The translations under genes and the position numbers were made by a program. A stretch of 64,000 nucleotides of DNA from Flaveria trinervia (lineage: Eukaryota; Streptophyta; Magnoliopsida; Asterales; Asteraceae): NCBI GenBank assembly GCA_025506515.1, contig CM046443.1, forward strand, positions 91,270,349 through 91,334,348, given 5' to 3'. The notes under the pieces are model-generated. The model ran no database searches, was not told the origin of the DNA, and saw only the letters and a list, made by a program, of their open reading frames with translations. This document shows, one piece after another, positions 1 through 11,382 of the stretch (position 1 is the first letter of the stretch; the number at the start of each line of letters is the position of its first letter).

Positions 1-439
1 CAATCTCACAATCAAGCCACAAACGCATCGTACATACACATACACATACACAAACGGGTCAACAAACACACGCTCAAAAACCCGATTTCAGATGTTTTCC
101 AGCCCTAAAATCGTTAGAAAACAAGTAAAAGTGGGGTTCTAGAACTCACATAAACAAGCACAATGTTAAGGGCTTCGATTTGACTCGTTTCTCAACAACT
201 TTGGCTACTCGAACCAACCCGAACCAACACTTTTCCTCTTTTTCTCTTCTTTCTCTCTTCTCCTCTTTCTTTGGCTGATTTGTGAGTGTGGGGGAGAGGG
301 TAAGGGCTGCCCTTTCCCTTATATACTCCCACTCACCCGACTTTCTTTCGTTGGCGAGTTTGATCCCTCGACTTTGGAATTTATTTCTTTTCTTCTTTAG
401 TCGGCTTCAAAATAAATGAATAAATAATCGGGTGTTACA
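1..439 (-). repeat. 3' LTR of element A, first 439 bases (partial)
   Basis: It matches 7724-8161 base for base except for 8 substitutions and one indel. It ends at 439 with TGTTACA, the reverse of the TGTAACACCC LTR start. A TATA-like TATATAAG is present on the minus strand at 325-318. The rest of this LTR lies left of the window. Confidence 0.93.
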
Positions 440-455
440 AGTCCAACCCCCTTAA
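440..455 (-). other. Polypurine tract of element A
   Basis: On the minus strand TTAAGGGGGTTGGACT lies immediately before the 3' LTR. Elements B and C carry equivalent G-runs before GGACT in the same place. This is the primer site for plus-strand DNA synthesis in LTR elements. Confidence 0.8.
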
Positions 456-477
456 TAGGTTTCGTCCCCGAAACCTG

Positions 478-2944
478 TTATTCTTCGAACAGACGTGGAT
501 AATGTTGTCTCATTTCTTCCTCAGTCTCCCACGTTGATTCGGATCCCTTCCTGTGCTTCCACTGTACACGCACAAGAGGAACCACTTTATTCCTTAGCCT
601 TTTCTCCTTTCGGTCGATGATTGCCACTGGTTGCTCCACATAATTAAGCCGTTCATCTACTTCGATATCTTCCGATGGGACAATCATATCTTCATCTGCT
701 AGGCACTTCCTTAGATGAGATACGTGGAATGTTGGGTGAATTCCATTTAACTCATCCGGTAACTCAAGTCTATAGGCCACCTCTCTCACTCGAGTAATGA
801 TTCGGAAATGGCCTATATACCTTGGGCTCAACTTGCCCCGCTATCTGAATCGGATAATACCCTACCAAGGTGAGACCTTCAACATAACCCGGTCACCCAC
901 CTGGAACTCAACCGGCCTACGTCGTTTATCAGCATACGACTTCTGTCTATCTTTGGCTGCCTTCATAAAGGCTTTGATCTTTTCAATCTTCTCAGTCGTA
1001 GCCTCGACTACCTCGACGCTCCCCAATTCCTTTTGACCAATGTCACCCCAACAAACGGGTGTTCTGCATCTCCTACCGTATAACATCTCATATGGAGGCA
1101 TGCCAATGCTGGCATGATAGCTGTTGTCGTAGGAGAATTCGGCTAACGGTAAGTGGTCATCCCAACTTCCACCAAAATCAATCACACATGCTCGAAGCAT
1201 GTCTTCCAATGTCTGAATGGTCCTTTCTGACTGACCATCGGTTTGGGGATGATAAGCCGTGCTAATATGTAACCTCGTCCCCATAGCGTCGTGGAATTTC
1301 TTCCAAAATTAGATGTAAACCGGGTGTCGCGATCAGACACAATAGACACCGGCACACCATGACGAGTTACAATTTCCTTGATGAACAGATCGGCCAACCT
1401 CTCAAATGAATACATCTCGCGGATCGGTAGAAAGTGAGAACTCTTCGTCAAACGATCAACTATCACCCATATGGCATCGCACCCTTTCGGAGTACGTGGC
1501 AGCTTCGTAATGAAGTCCATGGTGATGTGCTCCCACTTCCATTCCAGTATATCCAAAGGTTAGATCTTCCCATATGGCTTTTGATGCTCTGCCTTCACCT
1601 GTAAGCAAGTAAGGCACTTACTCACATACTCCACCACATCACGCTTCATACCCGGCCACCAATAATCTTTCTTCATGTCATGGTACATTTTCGTGGCACC
1701 AGGATGAATGGAGTATCGAGTCTTATGAGCTTCATCCATTATCTTCACCCATAGATCCCCAAAACGAGGAATCCACACACGACCAAATCGGGTCCTAACA
1801 CCGAGTGTGTTTTCACCCAATTCCGCGACCAGACCTCTCATTCTTTCAGAGTTAAGATGATCCTCTTTCAACGCCTCATCTTGGAACTCTTTGACTTGCT
1901 TCATTACATCGGAGGTCATGATCAACTGATATGCTTTCACCCGAATCGGCTCGGGTCTCTCCTTCCGGCTAAGGGCGTTAGCCACTACATTGGCCTTGCC
2001 TGGATGGTAGTGGATCTCATAATCATAATCCTTTATAAGCTCCAACCACCTCCTCTGCCTCATGTTCAGATCCTTTTGCTCGAAGAATTACTTCAAGCTC
2101 TTATGGTCGGTGAATATGGTGCAGTTCGTCCCGTAGAGATAGTGCCTCCAAATCTTTAGTGCAAAGACCACGGCTGCAAGCTCCAAGTCATGAGTGGGAT
2201 AATTAACCTCATGAACTTTCAACTGTTGGGACGCATAGGCTATAACCTTCCCTCTCTGCATTAACACACACCCCAACCTTGAGTAGGAAGCATCAGAATA
2301 GACCACTAGATCTTCGCTTCTGTCGGGTAATGACAGAACAGGAGCTTGAGTCAGTCTTGCCTTCAGCTCTTCGAACGCCTTCTCTAGAGCTTGACCCCAT
2401 ACAAACTTCACATCCTTTTGGGTCAACTTAGTTAGTGGAGAAGCAATCTTAGAGAAGTCTTGGATAATTCTTCTATAGTAGCCCGCCAAACCCAAGAAGC
2501 TACGGATCTCGGTTGGCGTCTTTGGTGACTTCCATTGCATAACCGCCTCCACTTTCGCCGGGTCCACCATTATCCCGTCAGGATTCACCACATGACCTAA
2601 AAACTGAACTTCGCGCAACCAAAACACGCACTTGGAGAATTTAGCATACAATTTTTCCCTTCTCAACGTCTCTAGAACCTCCCGAATGTGACCGGCATGC
2701 TCAATCTCGCTCTTCGAATAAATCAGGATATTATCAATAAACACAATCACTTATTTATCCAACATAGGCCGACACACACGGTTTATCAGATCCATAAAAG
2801 CAGCGGGCGCGTTGGTCAAACCAAAAGACATGACCAGAAACTCGTAATGACCATAGCGTGTGCGGAAAGCTGTTTTAGGGATATCTTGCTCCTTCACCTT
2901 CAACTGATGATAGCTAGATCGAAGATCTATCCTTGACCTTCTCC
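478..2944 (-). pseudogene. pol: Element A pol remnant: RT (C-terminal part), RNase H, integrase, chromodomain-like tail
   Basis: Reading 2944 to 478 gives RT motifs (KTAFRTRYGHYEF, FGLTNAPAAFMDL, VFIDNILIYS with the catalytic pair as DN rather than DD), then RNase H (SDASYSRLGCVL, TDHKSLK), the integrase zinc region (IHPGATKMYHDMKKDYWW, CLTC), the integrase core (TMDFITKLPRT, VSDRDTRF, DGQSERTIQTLED) and a tail (VRVQWKHRKGSESTWE) typical of chromoviruses. The frame breaks repeatedly: stop near 2750, stop near 1560, frameshifts near 2090 and 1290-1180, and a stop near 840. The 5' part of RT and all of protease are deleted. It is a non-functional copy. In the family, this polyprotein performs reverse transcription and integration. 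Confidence 0.92.
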
Positions 2945-3105
2945 TTTTCCCGATGAGGACAAAACTCCTCAATCACCAACTTTCTCAGTTCAGGCCATCT
3001 CATCCTCCTGATGGCCCTGCTACCCTCGGCTTGGACAATGTTGTCCTACCAACACAAAGCCGAATCCACAAAAGAGTGGGTAGCGAACATCACCTTTTGT
3101 TCTTC
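2945..3105 (-). pseudogene. gag: Element A gag, central fragment (left of the solo LTR)
   Basis: The minus strand encodes the conserved capsid segment MFATHSFVDSALCWWDN, followed by VIEEFCPHRE, then jumps abruptly into RT sequence at about 2945. It is the direct continuation of the gag piece at 4986-5474; removing the inserted LTR and one copy of its 5-bp duplication restores continuity across SECREDQK. The capsid end, zinc knuckles and protease that should follow are deleted. Confidence 0.9.
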
Positions 3106-4985
3106 TGTAACACCCAGATATTTATTATTTTGAAGCCGGTGGCGAAAGAAAAGAAAATAAAGTCCAAAAGTTGAGGGACCAAACCCGCCAACGAAGAAAA
3201 GTTGGGAAATGTGGTGATATATGTAGGGAGAGGGCAGCCCACTCTTCCCACATCCACATTTTAGCTTCATAAAGGGAGAAGAGAGCAAGAAGAGAAAAAG
3301 AGGAAAAAGTGTTGGTTCGGGTCGGTTCGGGTCGCCAAAATTGTCGTGAAGCAAGCCGAATCGAAGCTCTTGTCGTTGTGCTCGTTTAGGTGAGTTCTAG
3401 GACCCCTCTTTTACATGTTTTTGAATGATTTTGGGGCTGGAACACATCTGAAAACCCTTTTTTGCGTTTTTGGGTGAGAACCCGTATGTATGCGTGTATG
3501 TATGTGTAGGACCCGTTTGGGGCTTGATTTCTTGCTTGGTTGTGCTTGAATAAGGTTATGGTATGCATCCCTAAGGTTTAGGATGGTCGATTTAGGCTTA
3601 AAATGGGTTTAGATGAGTTTGGCGGCCGAAAACCCTCGGCTGCAGTCGGGTTGAACTGCATTCTGCATCAGTTAGGGCTAGGCGACCGACTGGAGGCCGA
3701 ATGGAGGCCATATGGCCGATTAGGGTGCGATTGGGGTTCATTCGCACGATTGGAGGGCCAGTCGCATGGGAGTCATGCGACTGAAGGTCCATTCGCACGA
3801 CTGGAGGTCCAGTCGCATAGGTGTTCATCCGCATTGTCCATTCGCACGACTGGATGTTCATTCGCATAGGTGTTCATTCATATTAGTTCATTCGCATGAT
3901 GTTCAGTCGCATGGAGGCCATGCGACTGAGGGGTGTCCATACGTCCGAATAGGGCTGTTGAACCCGAGGAAGGTGTAGATTGACTTCTGAATTTCGGGGA
4001 AAAGTGCAGATGTAAGTTTTGATGTAAAGGTTCCCATAAGAGTTTTTAAGATGACGATCGAGGTCTTAGAAAGCATGTTGGGCATGATGATGATGGTGAT
4101 GTTGTATGTTATGTATGTATGATGTTGCCCTGTACGATGTGATGTTGATGCATGTTAATGTTCCTTAGTGTGATGTATAAAATCTTTCCTGTGGCTTTAC
4201 CTGTTATGATGAATGAACGAAGTATTATGTAACGTAAAGTGAAAGATAAAGAAAGAGGAACATGATGAATGAATGCATGTATTAATGAACGAATGAAACG
4301 TCTTGCACACATCGGATAACGGGTCCTTCTTGGTGATTGACCCTGAATGTAGAACCTCTACCGCTCACCCCTAGTACTGTGGCATACGTTTAGCTGTTCA
4401 TTTGTTGACTTCGGCCCAGTAGCTAAGACTGATGGTTACTCCTAGTACCGTGGCATACGTTTAGCTGTTCATTTGTTGACTTCGGCCCGGTAGCTACGAC
4501 TAACCGGGGTGTAGCACATGGTATTGGTATGGATGTTGTCCGATGCGCAAGTAAGGTAATGAAAGAACGAATGAATGAATGAAGAAGATAATAATGATGT
4601 TATCTATGTGTACGTACGATGTGTGATCATGTAAAAGTAACGAACGGTTTTATATGAAAGTAAAGTATGTTGTATTTATAAAACTAGAACTCACTCAGCA
4701 ACACTGACTTTGATGTGTTTCCAGTTGGCAGGTAATGGTTGCTGAGGATGACACAGGTGACTACTCAGCTCTTTTGGGATGGCATTCTTTTGATTAATGT
4801 TTTTGCATTGTAATGCGAACAAACTATTTTTTTGTAATGAATGTTGTATTAGTTTGCAAAAGCATTTACATGGAAATGAAAGTTTGTTTTAGTTTTCCGC
4901 TGCGATTTGTTAAATACAAATGTAATTATATGTTTTATGTGCGATGAGAACCCAGCTGTAAGCGTCCCGGGAACGGGGCCTTACA
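3106..4985 (+). mobile_element. Solo LTR inserted in the gag of element A
   Basis: The 1880-base LTR runs from TGTAACACCC to GGGGCCTTACA and is flanked by perfect 5-bp target duplications TCTTC at 3101-3105 and 4986-4990. It lies opposite in orientation to A. There is no internal region or second LTR, so it is a solo LTR, the usual product of recombination between the two LTRs of an inserted element. It belongs to the A/B family but its middle differs: it has a 71-bp tandem duplication at 4370-4500 instead of the 61-bp array of B. It also carries the TGCGACTGGA-type minisatellite (about 3740-3935). Confidence 0.95.
4370..4500 (+). repeat. Two-copy 71-bp tandem repeat in the solo LTR
   Basis: The segment beginning CCTAGTACTGTGGCATACG at 4370 recurs at 4441 with only a few base changes, up to GTAGCTA near 4430 and 4500. 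No counterpart was noticed at this point in the LTRs of A or B, so it marks a subfamily. Confidence 0.85.
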
Positions 4986-5474
4986 TCTTCCCGGCACTCG
5001 CTGATATCGAGAACAGCCTCCATTTCCCTCACCCACCGTGAGCAGCTGCAGCAGTGCCATTTCCGTCGAAAGTAGGGGGCTTGCATCTCATAAAAGCCCC
5101 ATAATTGCATCCTCGTGCCGTCTCCGGCACAGGCTCTTCTTCTTCCTCTTCGTCATCAGATAGAACCGTTTTCGGCTCTGGTTGTTCCCGTTCTCCAGAG
5201 GATATGTTTCTTTCTTTTCTTTCCCCTTCTCGTACAGCCTTAATAACTTCAGTCACCACAGACGTAAGATTGTCTGCATGACCTGATGGACTTCTTCTAC
5301 AACAGCCTCCTTTACTGAGGCTCTCAGATTGGCGCTTTCGTCGCCACCCTCCGGATGGGGGGTCTCTGGTTCTTCATGAACCACCCTCTCAACTCTGGGT
5401 CTCCCTCTCTTGGGTCGCGGTTCAGCACCGTGACCTCCACCCCTAGAAGCTTTCGAAGATCTACCTCCGGCCAT
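4986..5474 (-). pseudogene. gag: Element A gag, N-terminal part
   Basis: The start chosen is the ATG at 5474-5472, giving MAGGRSSKASRGGGHGAEP, because the same MAGGRSSKA start is found in B and C; the open frame extends upstream but is not conserved. The protein is basic and glycine-rich, then acidic (DDEEEEEEPVPE), then enters the capsid region (GCNYGAFMRCKPPTFDGNG). Two 1-base deletions break it: near 5255 (a missing C in the sequence encoding ILPSVVTEV) and near 5035 (AAAAH followed by GG and a stop). It continues across the solo LTR into 3105-2945. Confidence 0.88.
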
Positions 5475-5806
5475 CACACGCACACTGAAAGATTCAAACA
5501 CCAACACGATCATTCAAGGAAACAACTCAGTTTATGTCAAGTATAGTAAGTCGCTAATTACAGTGGCCCGTTGTGATTGGCCACTTACTTTACTCTTCAC
5601 ACCCCAAGCATTACCTGTCCTGACTACATCAGTATTTAAATCCACATACAACACATAACACATACCATGCGCACATAAAACCGGTTAACTTTACGAAAAT
5701 ACTTGATGGCACGCAGCTACTCAGATTGGCATCCCATTCCCTTTCCGTCCTATTCTCAGTTTAAGATTAGGTTTATTTTGAAATTTACCCATTTCACTTA
5801 AACTTT
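5475..5806 (-). other. Element A untranslated leader between primer site and gag
   Basis: About 330 bases without a gene. It resembles the leaders of B, C and F and includes the conserved AGTAAGT...ACTTACT inverted repeat (5545-5551 with 5583-5589), discussed in the findings. Confidence 0.7.
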
Positions 5807-5819
5807 GGCTCTGATACCA
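5807..5819 (-). other. Primer-binding site of element A (initiator Met tRNA)
   Basis: The minus-strand TGGTATCAGAGCC, three bases from the LTR end, is complementary to the 3' end of plant initiator Met-tRNA. The same sequence occurs at the same distance in B and C. Confidence 0.92.
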
Positions 5820-5822
5820 ACT

Positions 5823-8161
5823 TGTAAGGCCCCGTTCCCGGGACGCTTACAGTTGGGTTCTCATCGCACATAAAACGTATAATTACATTTATATTTCATA
5901 AAATCGCAGCGGAAAACTAAAACAATCTTTCATTTCCATGTAAATGCTTTTGCAAATTAATACAACATTCATTACAAAATAGCTTGTTCTCATTACAATG
6001 CAAAAACATTAATCAAAAGAATGCCATCTCAAAAGAGCTGAGTAGTCGCCCGTGCCATCCTCAGCAATCATTACCTGCCAACTGGAAACACATCAAAGTC
6101 AGCGTTGCTGAGTGAGTTCTAGTTTTATAAATAAAACATACTTTACTTTACATTCGTTCGCGATCATACATCATACGTACATACAGATAATATCAATATT
6201 ATCTTCATCATTCCGTTCATTGACTTTGCTCATTCAACGTGTTATATTATCGTTCACTTCTCTATCTAGATCCGGTTAGACTTTACCCTCTTCGTGGCAC
6301 TCAGCCACGATTACTAAGGTCGAATGACAAGGATCATGTTCTGTACATTATTCCGATAATTCATTTACGTTCATTCATACTTCGTTCTTTCATACAAAAT
6401 CTTTCGTTCGTGACCATGCAATATACGTACACGTTGATAATAAAATTATTATCTTCTATTATATTCGTTAACTTTCATTCATTCTATACGCCCTCCCAAG
6501 TCTGTTGTGACAATAGGGTCGCTCACCTCATTGGCAACCCCAACGATTTCACGCTATACGAGTCTGTTGCAACCATCAAGTTGCTCACCTCATTGCCATT
6601 CTCTTTGATAGCACGCTATCCGAGTCTCTTGCAACCATGGAGTTGCTCACCTCATTGCCATCCTCATCGAGGGCACCTTATCCGAGTCTCTTGCAACCAT
6701 CAAGTTACTCACCTCATTGCCATCCTCATCGAGGGCACGTTATCCGAGTCTCTTACAACCATCGAGTTACTCACCTCATTGCCATCCTCATCGAGGGCAC
6801 GTTATCCGAGTCTCTTGCAACCATCGAGTTGCTCACCTCATGGCAATCCCAACGATTGCACAACATCCGAGTCTGTTGCAACAACAGGGTTGCTCACCGC
6901 ATATATGTTCTTGCAAGCCTTTCCTTCGTTCGTTCATCATTCAATAATGCATGCATTCTTACTTTATGGTCCTCTTTCATTATCTTTCACTTTACGTTAC
7001 ATAATATTTCATTCATTCATTAACATGACACGTAAGGCCACCAGAAAGATAAACATACATCATAATAAGGAACATATCATACACAATCATCATCATCATA
7101 TAGGGTAACATCATACATGCGTAACAAGCCTAAACATGCAACATCATCATCGTCATGCCCAACATACTCTCTAAGGCCTCAATCGTCATCTTACATGCTC
7201 TTACGAAAACCTTTACGTCAAAACTTACATCTGCCCTTTCTCCCGAAAGTCAGAAGTCAAACTACGCTTCCCACGGGTGCAACAACCCTATTCAGGCGTA
7301 TGGACACCCTTTAGTCGCGTGGCCTCCATGTGACTGAACACTATGCGAATGAACTAATGCGGATGAATACCCATGCGAATGAACGTTTGGTCGTGCGAAT
7401 GGACAATGCGGATGAACCTCAAGCGAATGGGATTAATGCGGATGAGCACTTATGCGACTGGACCTTCAGTCACATGACCTCCATCCGACTGGCCTTTCAA
7501 TCGTGCGAATGGACATTCAATCGTGCGAATGGACCCCAATCGCACCCTAATCGGCCGTATGGCCTCCATTCGACCTCCAGTCGGTCGCCTAGCCATAGCT
7601 GATGCAGAATGCAGTTCATCCCGACAAGGTTTTCGGCCTCCAAACTCATCTAAACCCATTTTAAGCCTAAATCGACCATCTTAAACCTTAGGGATGCATA
7701 CCACAACACCATTCAAGCACACACAATCTCACAATCAAGCCACAAACGCATCATACATACACATACACATACACAAACGGGTCAACATACACACACTCAA
7801 AAACCCGATTTCAAATGTTTTCCAGCCCTAAAATCGTTAGAAAACAAGTAAAAGTGGGGTTCTAGAACTCACATAAACGAGCACAACGTTAAGGGCTTCG
7901 ATTTGACTTGTTTCTCAACAACTTTGGCTACTCGAACCAACCCGAACCAACACTTTTCCTCTTTTTCTCTTCTTTCTCTCTTCTCCTCTTTCTTTGGCTG
8001 ATTTGTGAGTGTGGGGGAGAGGGTAAGGGCTGCCCTTTCCCTTATATACTCCCACTCACCCGACTTTCTTTCGTTGGCGAGTTTGATCCCTCGACTTTGG
8101 ACTTTATTTCTTTTCTTCTTTAGTCGGCTTCAAAATAAATGAATAATAATCGGGTGTTACA
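5823..8161 (-). repeat. 5' LTR of element A
   Basis: The 2339-base LTR runs (minus strand) from TGTAACACCCG at 8161 to GGGGCCTTACA at 5823. It contains a TATA-like TATATAAG (8048-8041), the short TGCGAATGGA/TGCGACTGGA minisatellite (about 7310-7560) and a ~61-bp tandem array (about 6490-6905) with the core GCAACAGACTCG or GCAAGAGACTCG. Long open frames in it (for example near 6239-7108) are by-products of the tandem repeats. Confidence 0.93.
6490..6905 (-). repeat. ~61-bp tandem array in the LTR of element A
   Basis: About six to seven copies of a unit reading (minus strand) GAGGTGAGCAAC, a few variable bases, TTGCAAGAGACTCGGATA, then a variable tail. The same array is in both LTRs of B, and a related module occurs in the LTR of F. 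Confidence 0.88.
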
Positions 8162-9616
8162 ATGGTACTGGACCTAAGCCTATCATAGACCTTCATTCAT
8201 GGTACCCAACACCTTGGTCACAATACCTAAGGCAAGCAACAATGGTTCCATACAAATGATCAATCACAAAGAAAGACCGCAATGTGCATCCTCCCGGGGT
8301 AGCGAACCGCACACCGTTGGGCTAACACCTTTTAATGGCGTGTCCCGACATACAATGCTTGCAAGACTTTCATTATATTCATCATTCATTAATTCATGCA
8401 TTCTTACTTCATGTTCCTCTTTCAATATCTTTCTCTTTATGTTACATACTACTTTCATTCATTCATTAACAATCAGCGTAAAGCCACAGGAAAGATAAAC
8501 ATACATCACAACAAGGAACATCACATACACATTCATCAACATCATACATGGTAACATCAAACATACATCATGCATAATCATGCCCAACATACTCTCTAAG
8601 GCCTCAACCGTCATCCTATATGAACTTACGGGAATTTCCCACGTTCAAACTTACATCTGAACTTTCCCCGAAAGCCAGTCATTAAACTATGCTTTTCCTC
8701 GGGTACAACAGCCCTATTTGGGCGTATGGGCACCCTTCAGTCGCATGGCCTCCGTGCGACTGAACATCATGCGAATGGACCAATGCGGATGAAAACTCAT
8801 GCGAATGAAACCTAATCATGAGAATGGACCTCATGCGGATGGACTCAATGCAGATGAGTCCTATGCGAATGGAGCTAATGCGGATGAGCATTTATGCGAC
8901 TAGGTTCTCAGTCGTGCGAATGAACCCTTAGTCGTGCGAATGAACCCTTAGTCATGCGAATGAACCCTCAGTCGTGCGAATGAACCCTCAGTCATGTGAA
9001 TGAACCTCAATCGCACCTCAATCGGCCGTATGGCCTCTACTTGGTCGCCTAACCCTAGCTGATGCAGAATGCAGTTCATTTCGAATCCAATCTGCCATTT
9101 TTGACCTCCAAGCTCATCTAAACCCATTCTAAGCCCAAATCAACCATCCTAAACCTTAAGAATGCATACCACAACACCATTCAAGCACACACAAGCTCAA
9201 AAGCAAGACCCAAACGAATCATACACATACCCACACATACATAAACGGGTCAAACACTCACACGCACCAAAAACCCGATTTTCAGATGTGTTCCAGCCCC
9301 AAATCATTCAAAAACGTGTAAAAGAGGGGTCCTAGAACTCACACAAACGACCACAATGAGAAGAGCTTCGATTTGAACCGCTTCTCAACGATTTTGCTCA
9401 CTTGAACCAACTCGAACCAACTTTTCTCCCTTTTCTCTCTTTCTCTCTTCTTTAGCTAATTTTGGTGGGTGTGGGGAGAGGGTAAGGGCTTCCCTCTCCT
9501 TTAAATACTCCCACTCCCCCATCTTTCTCTCATTCGCGAGTTTGGTCCCCCGACTTTGGACTTTATTTTTTTTCTTCATTCGTCGGCTTCAAAATAATAA
9601 ATAACCGAGTGTTACG
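8162..9616 (-). mobile_element. LTR fragment H, related to A, probable target of element A
   Basis: On the minus strand this begins at 9616 with an LTR start (TGTAACACTCGG with its first base mutated) and follows the A/B LTR in order, including a polypurine/pyrimidine TATA region, the TGCGAATGAAC minisatellite and the segment GCCTTAGAGAGTATGTTGGGC. It stops at 8161 where A begins. The simplest reading is that A inserted into this older LTR and that the rest lies left of the window. Its divergence from A is clearly greater than that between the A LTRs. Its right edge interrupts the FAR1-like gene. Confidence 0.82.
8907..9006 (-). repeat. Five-copy 20-bp tandem repeat in LTR fragment H
   Basis: The plus-strand unit AGTCGTGCGAATGAACCCTT repeats about five times with few changes (TCATGCGAATG, TCATGTGAATG variants). 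It is a locally expanded version of the minisatellite found in all LTRs of this family. Confidence 0.88.
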
Positions 9617-11382
9617 TACCGTGCAAGGTGTGCTATGAAACAGGCAGTTGTAAACTATTGTTCAATATTATAATGTGCAAAAACTATACATACATATATG
9701 TACCAGATTAAATATACTATTGGATGGTTTAATGACAACTTTAATCATTATTATATTCTTACTGATTCTCTTTAACCTGCACATAGATGTATGTTTTTTC
9801 AGGTTTCAGGTCATTTACTGAACAACACAAATCTACGCGCATCCATACACAAGCTTGTATGGAATGTTTATCTACATCCATCCACCTTTGAGTTTAGATG
9901 GAAGTTATTAATGGAGAAGTATGAACTTCAAGATCACAAATGGCTATCTGATATGTTTTCAATAAGGGAACACTGGGTGCCTGGATATTTCAAGGACATT
10001 CTAATGTGTTGTATGATGAAAACAACTTCGAGATGTGAAAGCTCAAACTCATATTTCAAGGTTAATTCTAGTCCATCAAACAACCTTGTTCAGCTCCTAT
10101 TGTGTTTTGACAATGCTCTAGACGGTCAAAGATACAATCAGCGTGTTCTTGAATTTAACACCACTACTACTGTTCCGATCTTTCTAACAAGTTTACTAAT
10201 AGAACGTCATGCTTCTGAGATATACACAAGGAACATTTTCCTCGAGGTGCAAAAGGAGATAAAAAGTGTCAGATTTTATGCTACATTGTAAACCGTGAGG
10301 TAGACGGTGAAAATATAAACTATATTATTGCACATCAAGACAATAGGTCTGATGTCCTTAATGAATTTAAGGTATATAAGTGTTCCTTCTGATTTTATTA
10401 GTTATCATTTTCTCAAATATATATTTCCTATTTTATATGTACATATATGTACCAATTCAAGTTTTAAGATATTTTTTTGTTGATTTTTCCTCACCATATT
10501 GATGCATTTAATTATTATTTTTTTAGGCTGCATCTAAGTTGTATCTACATTCACATCCGTATCAGTTTGTTTGGTGTGTATTTATATGATTTTAATTATT
10601 GAGAAAACATGTGTTTTCTATCAATTTCCATTCTCACCATTTTATATTTAATTTCTACAGGTTTCCATTAATTTGTCGGACATTTTAGTTTCATGTGAGT
10701 GCATGTTGTTCACACGTGTCGGATATTTATGCAGACATGTGTTTTGTGTATTCAGGCATCATAAGATTGAAAAAATTCCCAATCAATATATTCATGGACA
10801 ATGGCGGAAGGATGCCCTACCGAAAAAGGTGTTTAGTATGGAATATAGATAGTGTGTTGACCTTTCAGAAAATTCTATAATTGGAGCTCGTGTGATGGAC
10901 AACATGCAGCAATGTGTTGATAGGTTGAGGTTGAATACACACAAGCTAAACTGGCTTGATCAGCATATTCACCAGCTGAAAACATATATCTTTCACGAGT
11001 TTCCAATTGATCCCTTGTACAACAAAAAAAAGTGTATTTGAAGAGGTATTACATCAACCTCAGCCAAGTAAAGTATTGTACCAACCACCTAGTGGAATAA
11101 GGAACAAAGGTTGTGGGAGGAATAGGCGTTTAATTGGTCCTGGTGAAAAGGCAAAGTCCAACAGAAGGAAGCCTAAAAGATTTTGTAATTATTGTCGGAA
11201 ATATGTTCGTGGTCATGACTCTCGCAATTGTCCTGATAAATTAAAATTAGCAGATAAGGAGTTTCAAGGAATAATACAAGAAGATGTCGAATCATCGGAT
11301 CAATCACCAGATTACAATTCGATAGAAGATGTTAGTGATGATGGGAAAGATCAAGATCATACAGAAGAGGATAAACCATAAT
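9617..11382 (+). pseudogene. FAR1-related / MULE-transposase-like gene, 5'-truncated remnant
   Basis: The first recognisable codons give AMKQAV (9632-9649), a conserved piece of the FAR1/MULE transposase core. After a gap, VSGHLLNNTNLRASIHKLVW begins about 9803 and runs to 10291 (FKDILMCCMMKTTSRCESSN, LLCFDNALDGQRYNQ). It then frameshifts into CQILCYIVNREVDGENINYI (to about 10371). A SWIM zinc finger CECMLFTRVGYLCRH lies at about 10694-10738, followed by WRKDALPKKVFSMEYR. A C-terminal segment (11007-11381) has RNKGCGRNRRLIGPGEKAK and a CX2CX6HX4C zinc motif (CNYCRKYVRGHDSRNC). FAR1-like proteins are transcription factors domesticated from Mutator-like transposases. The N-terminal half is missing at the LTR H boundary, and frames shift or end near 10291 and 10857, so it is probably dead. 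A decayed MULE transposase is an equally good reading. Confidence 0.82.

Larger units (their letters stand above)
1..8161 (-). mobile_element. Ty3/gypsy LTR retrotransposon A (chromovirus-like), cut by the left window edge
   Basis: On the minus strand the order is 5' LTR (8161-5823), iMet primer-binding site, leader, gag, RT, RNase H, integrase with chromodomain-like tail, polypurine tract, then the start of the 3' LTR (439-1, truncated by the window). The gag is split by a solo LTR at 3106-4985, and about 1.5 kb (end of gag, zinc knuckles, protease, start of RT) is missing at the junction near 2945. Over the 438 bases I could align by eye, the two LTRs differ by 8 substitutions and one 1-bp indel. 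That suggests a fairly young insertion. The right-hand target duplication would be ATGGT at 8162-8166; its partner lies outside the window. Same family as element B. Confidence 0.93.

Noticed and set aside
6239..7108. A 289-codon plus-strand frame
   Set aside because: It lies entirely in the 5' LTR of element A (antisense) and its apparent repeats are the 61-bp DNA array; nothing resembling a domain is seen.
9385..9579. 64-codon minus-strand frame rich in Lys and Glu
   Set aside because: It covers the purine-rich start of LTR fragment H; equivalent stretches in other LTRs are not coding.
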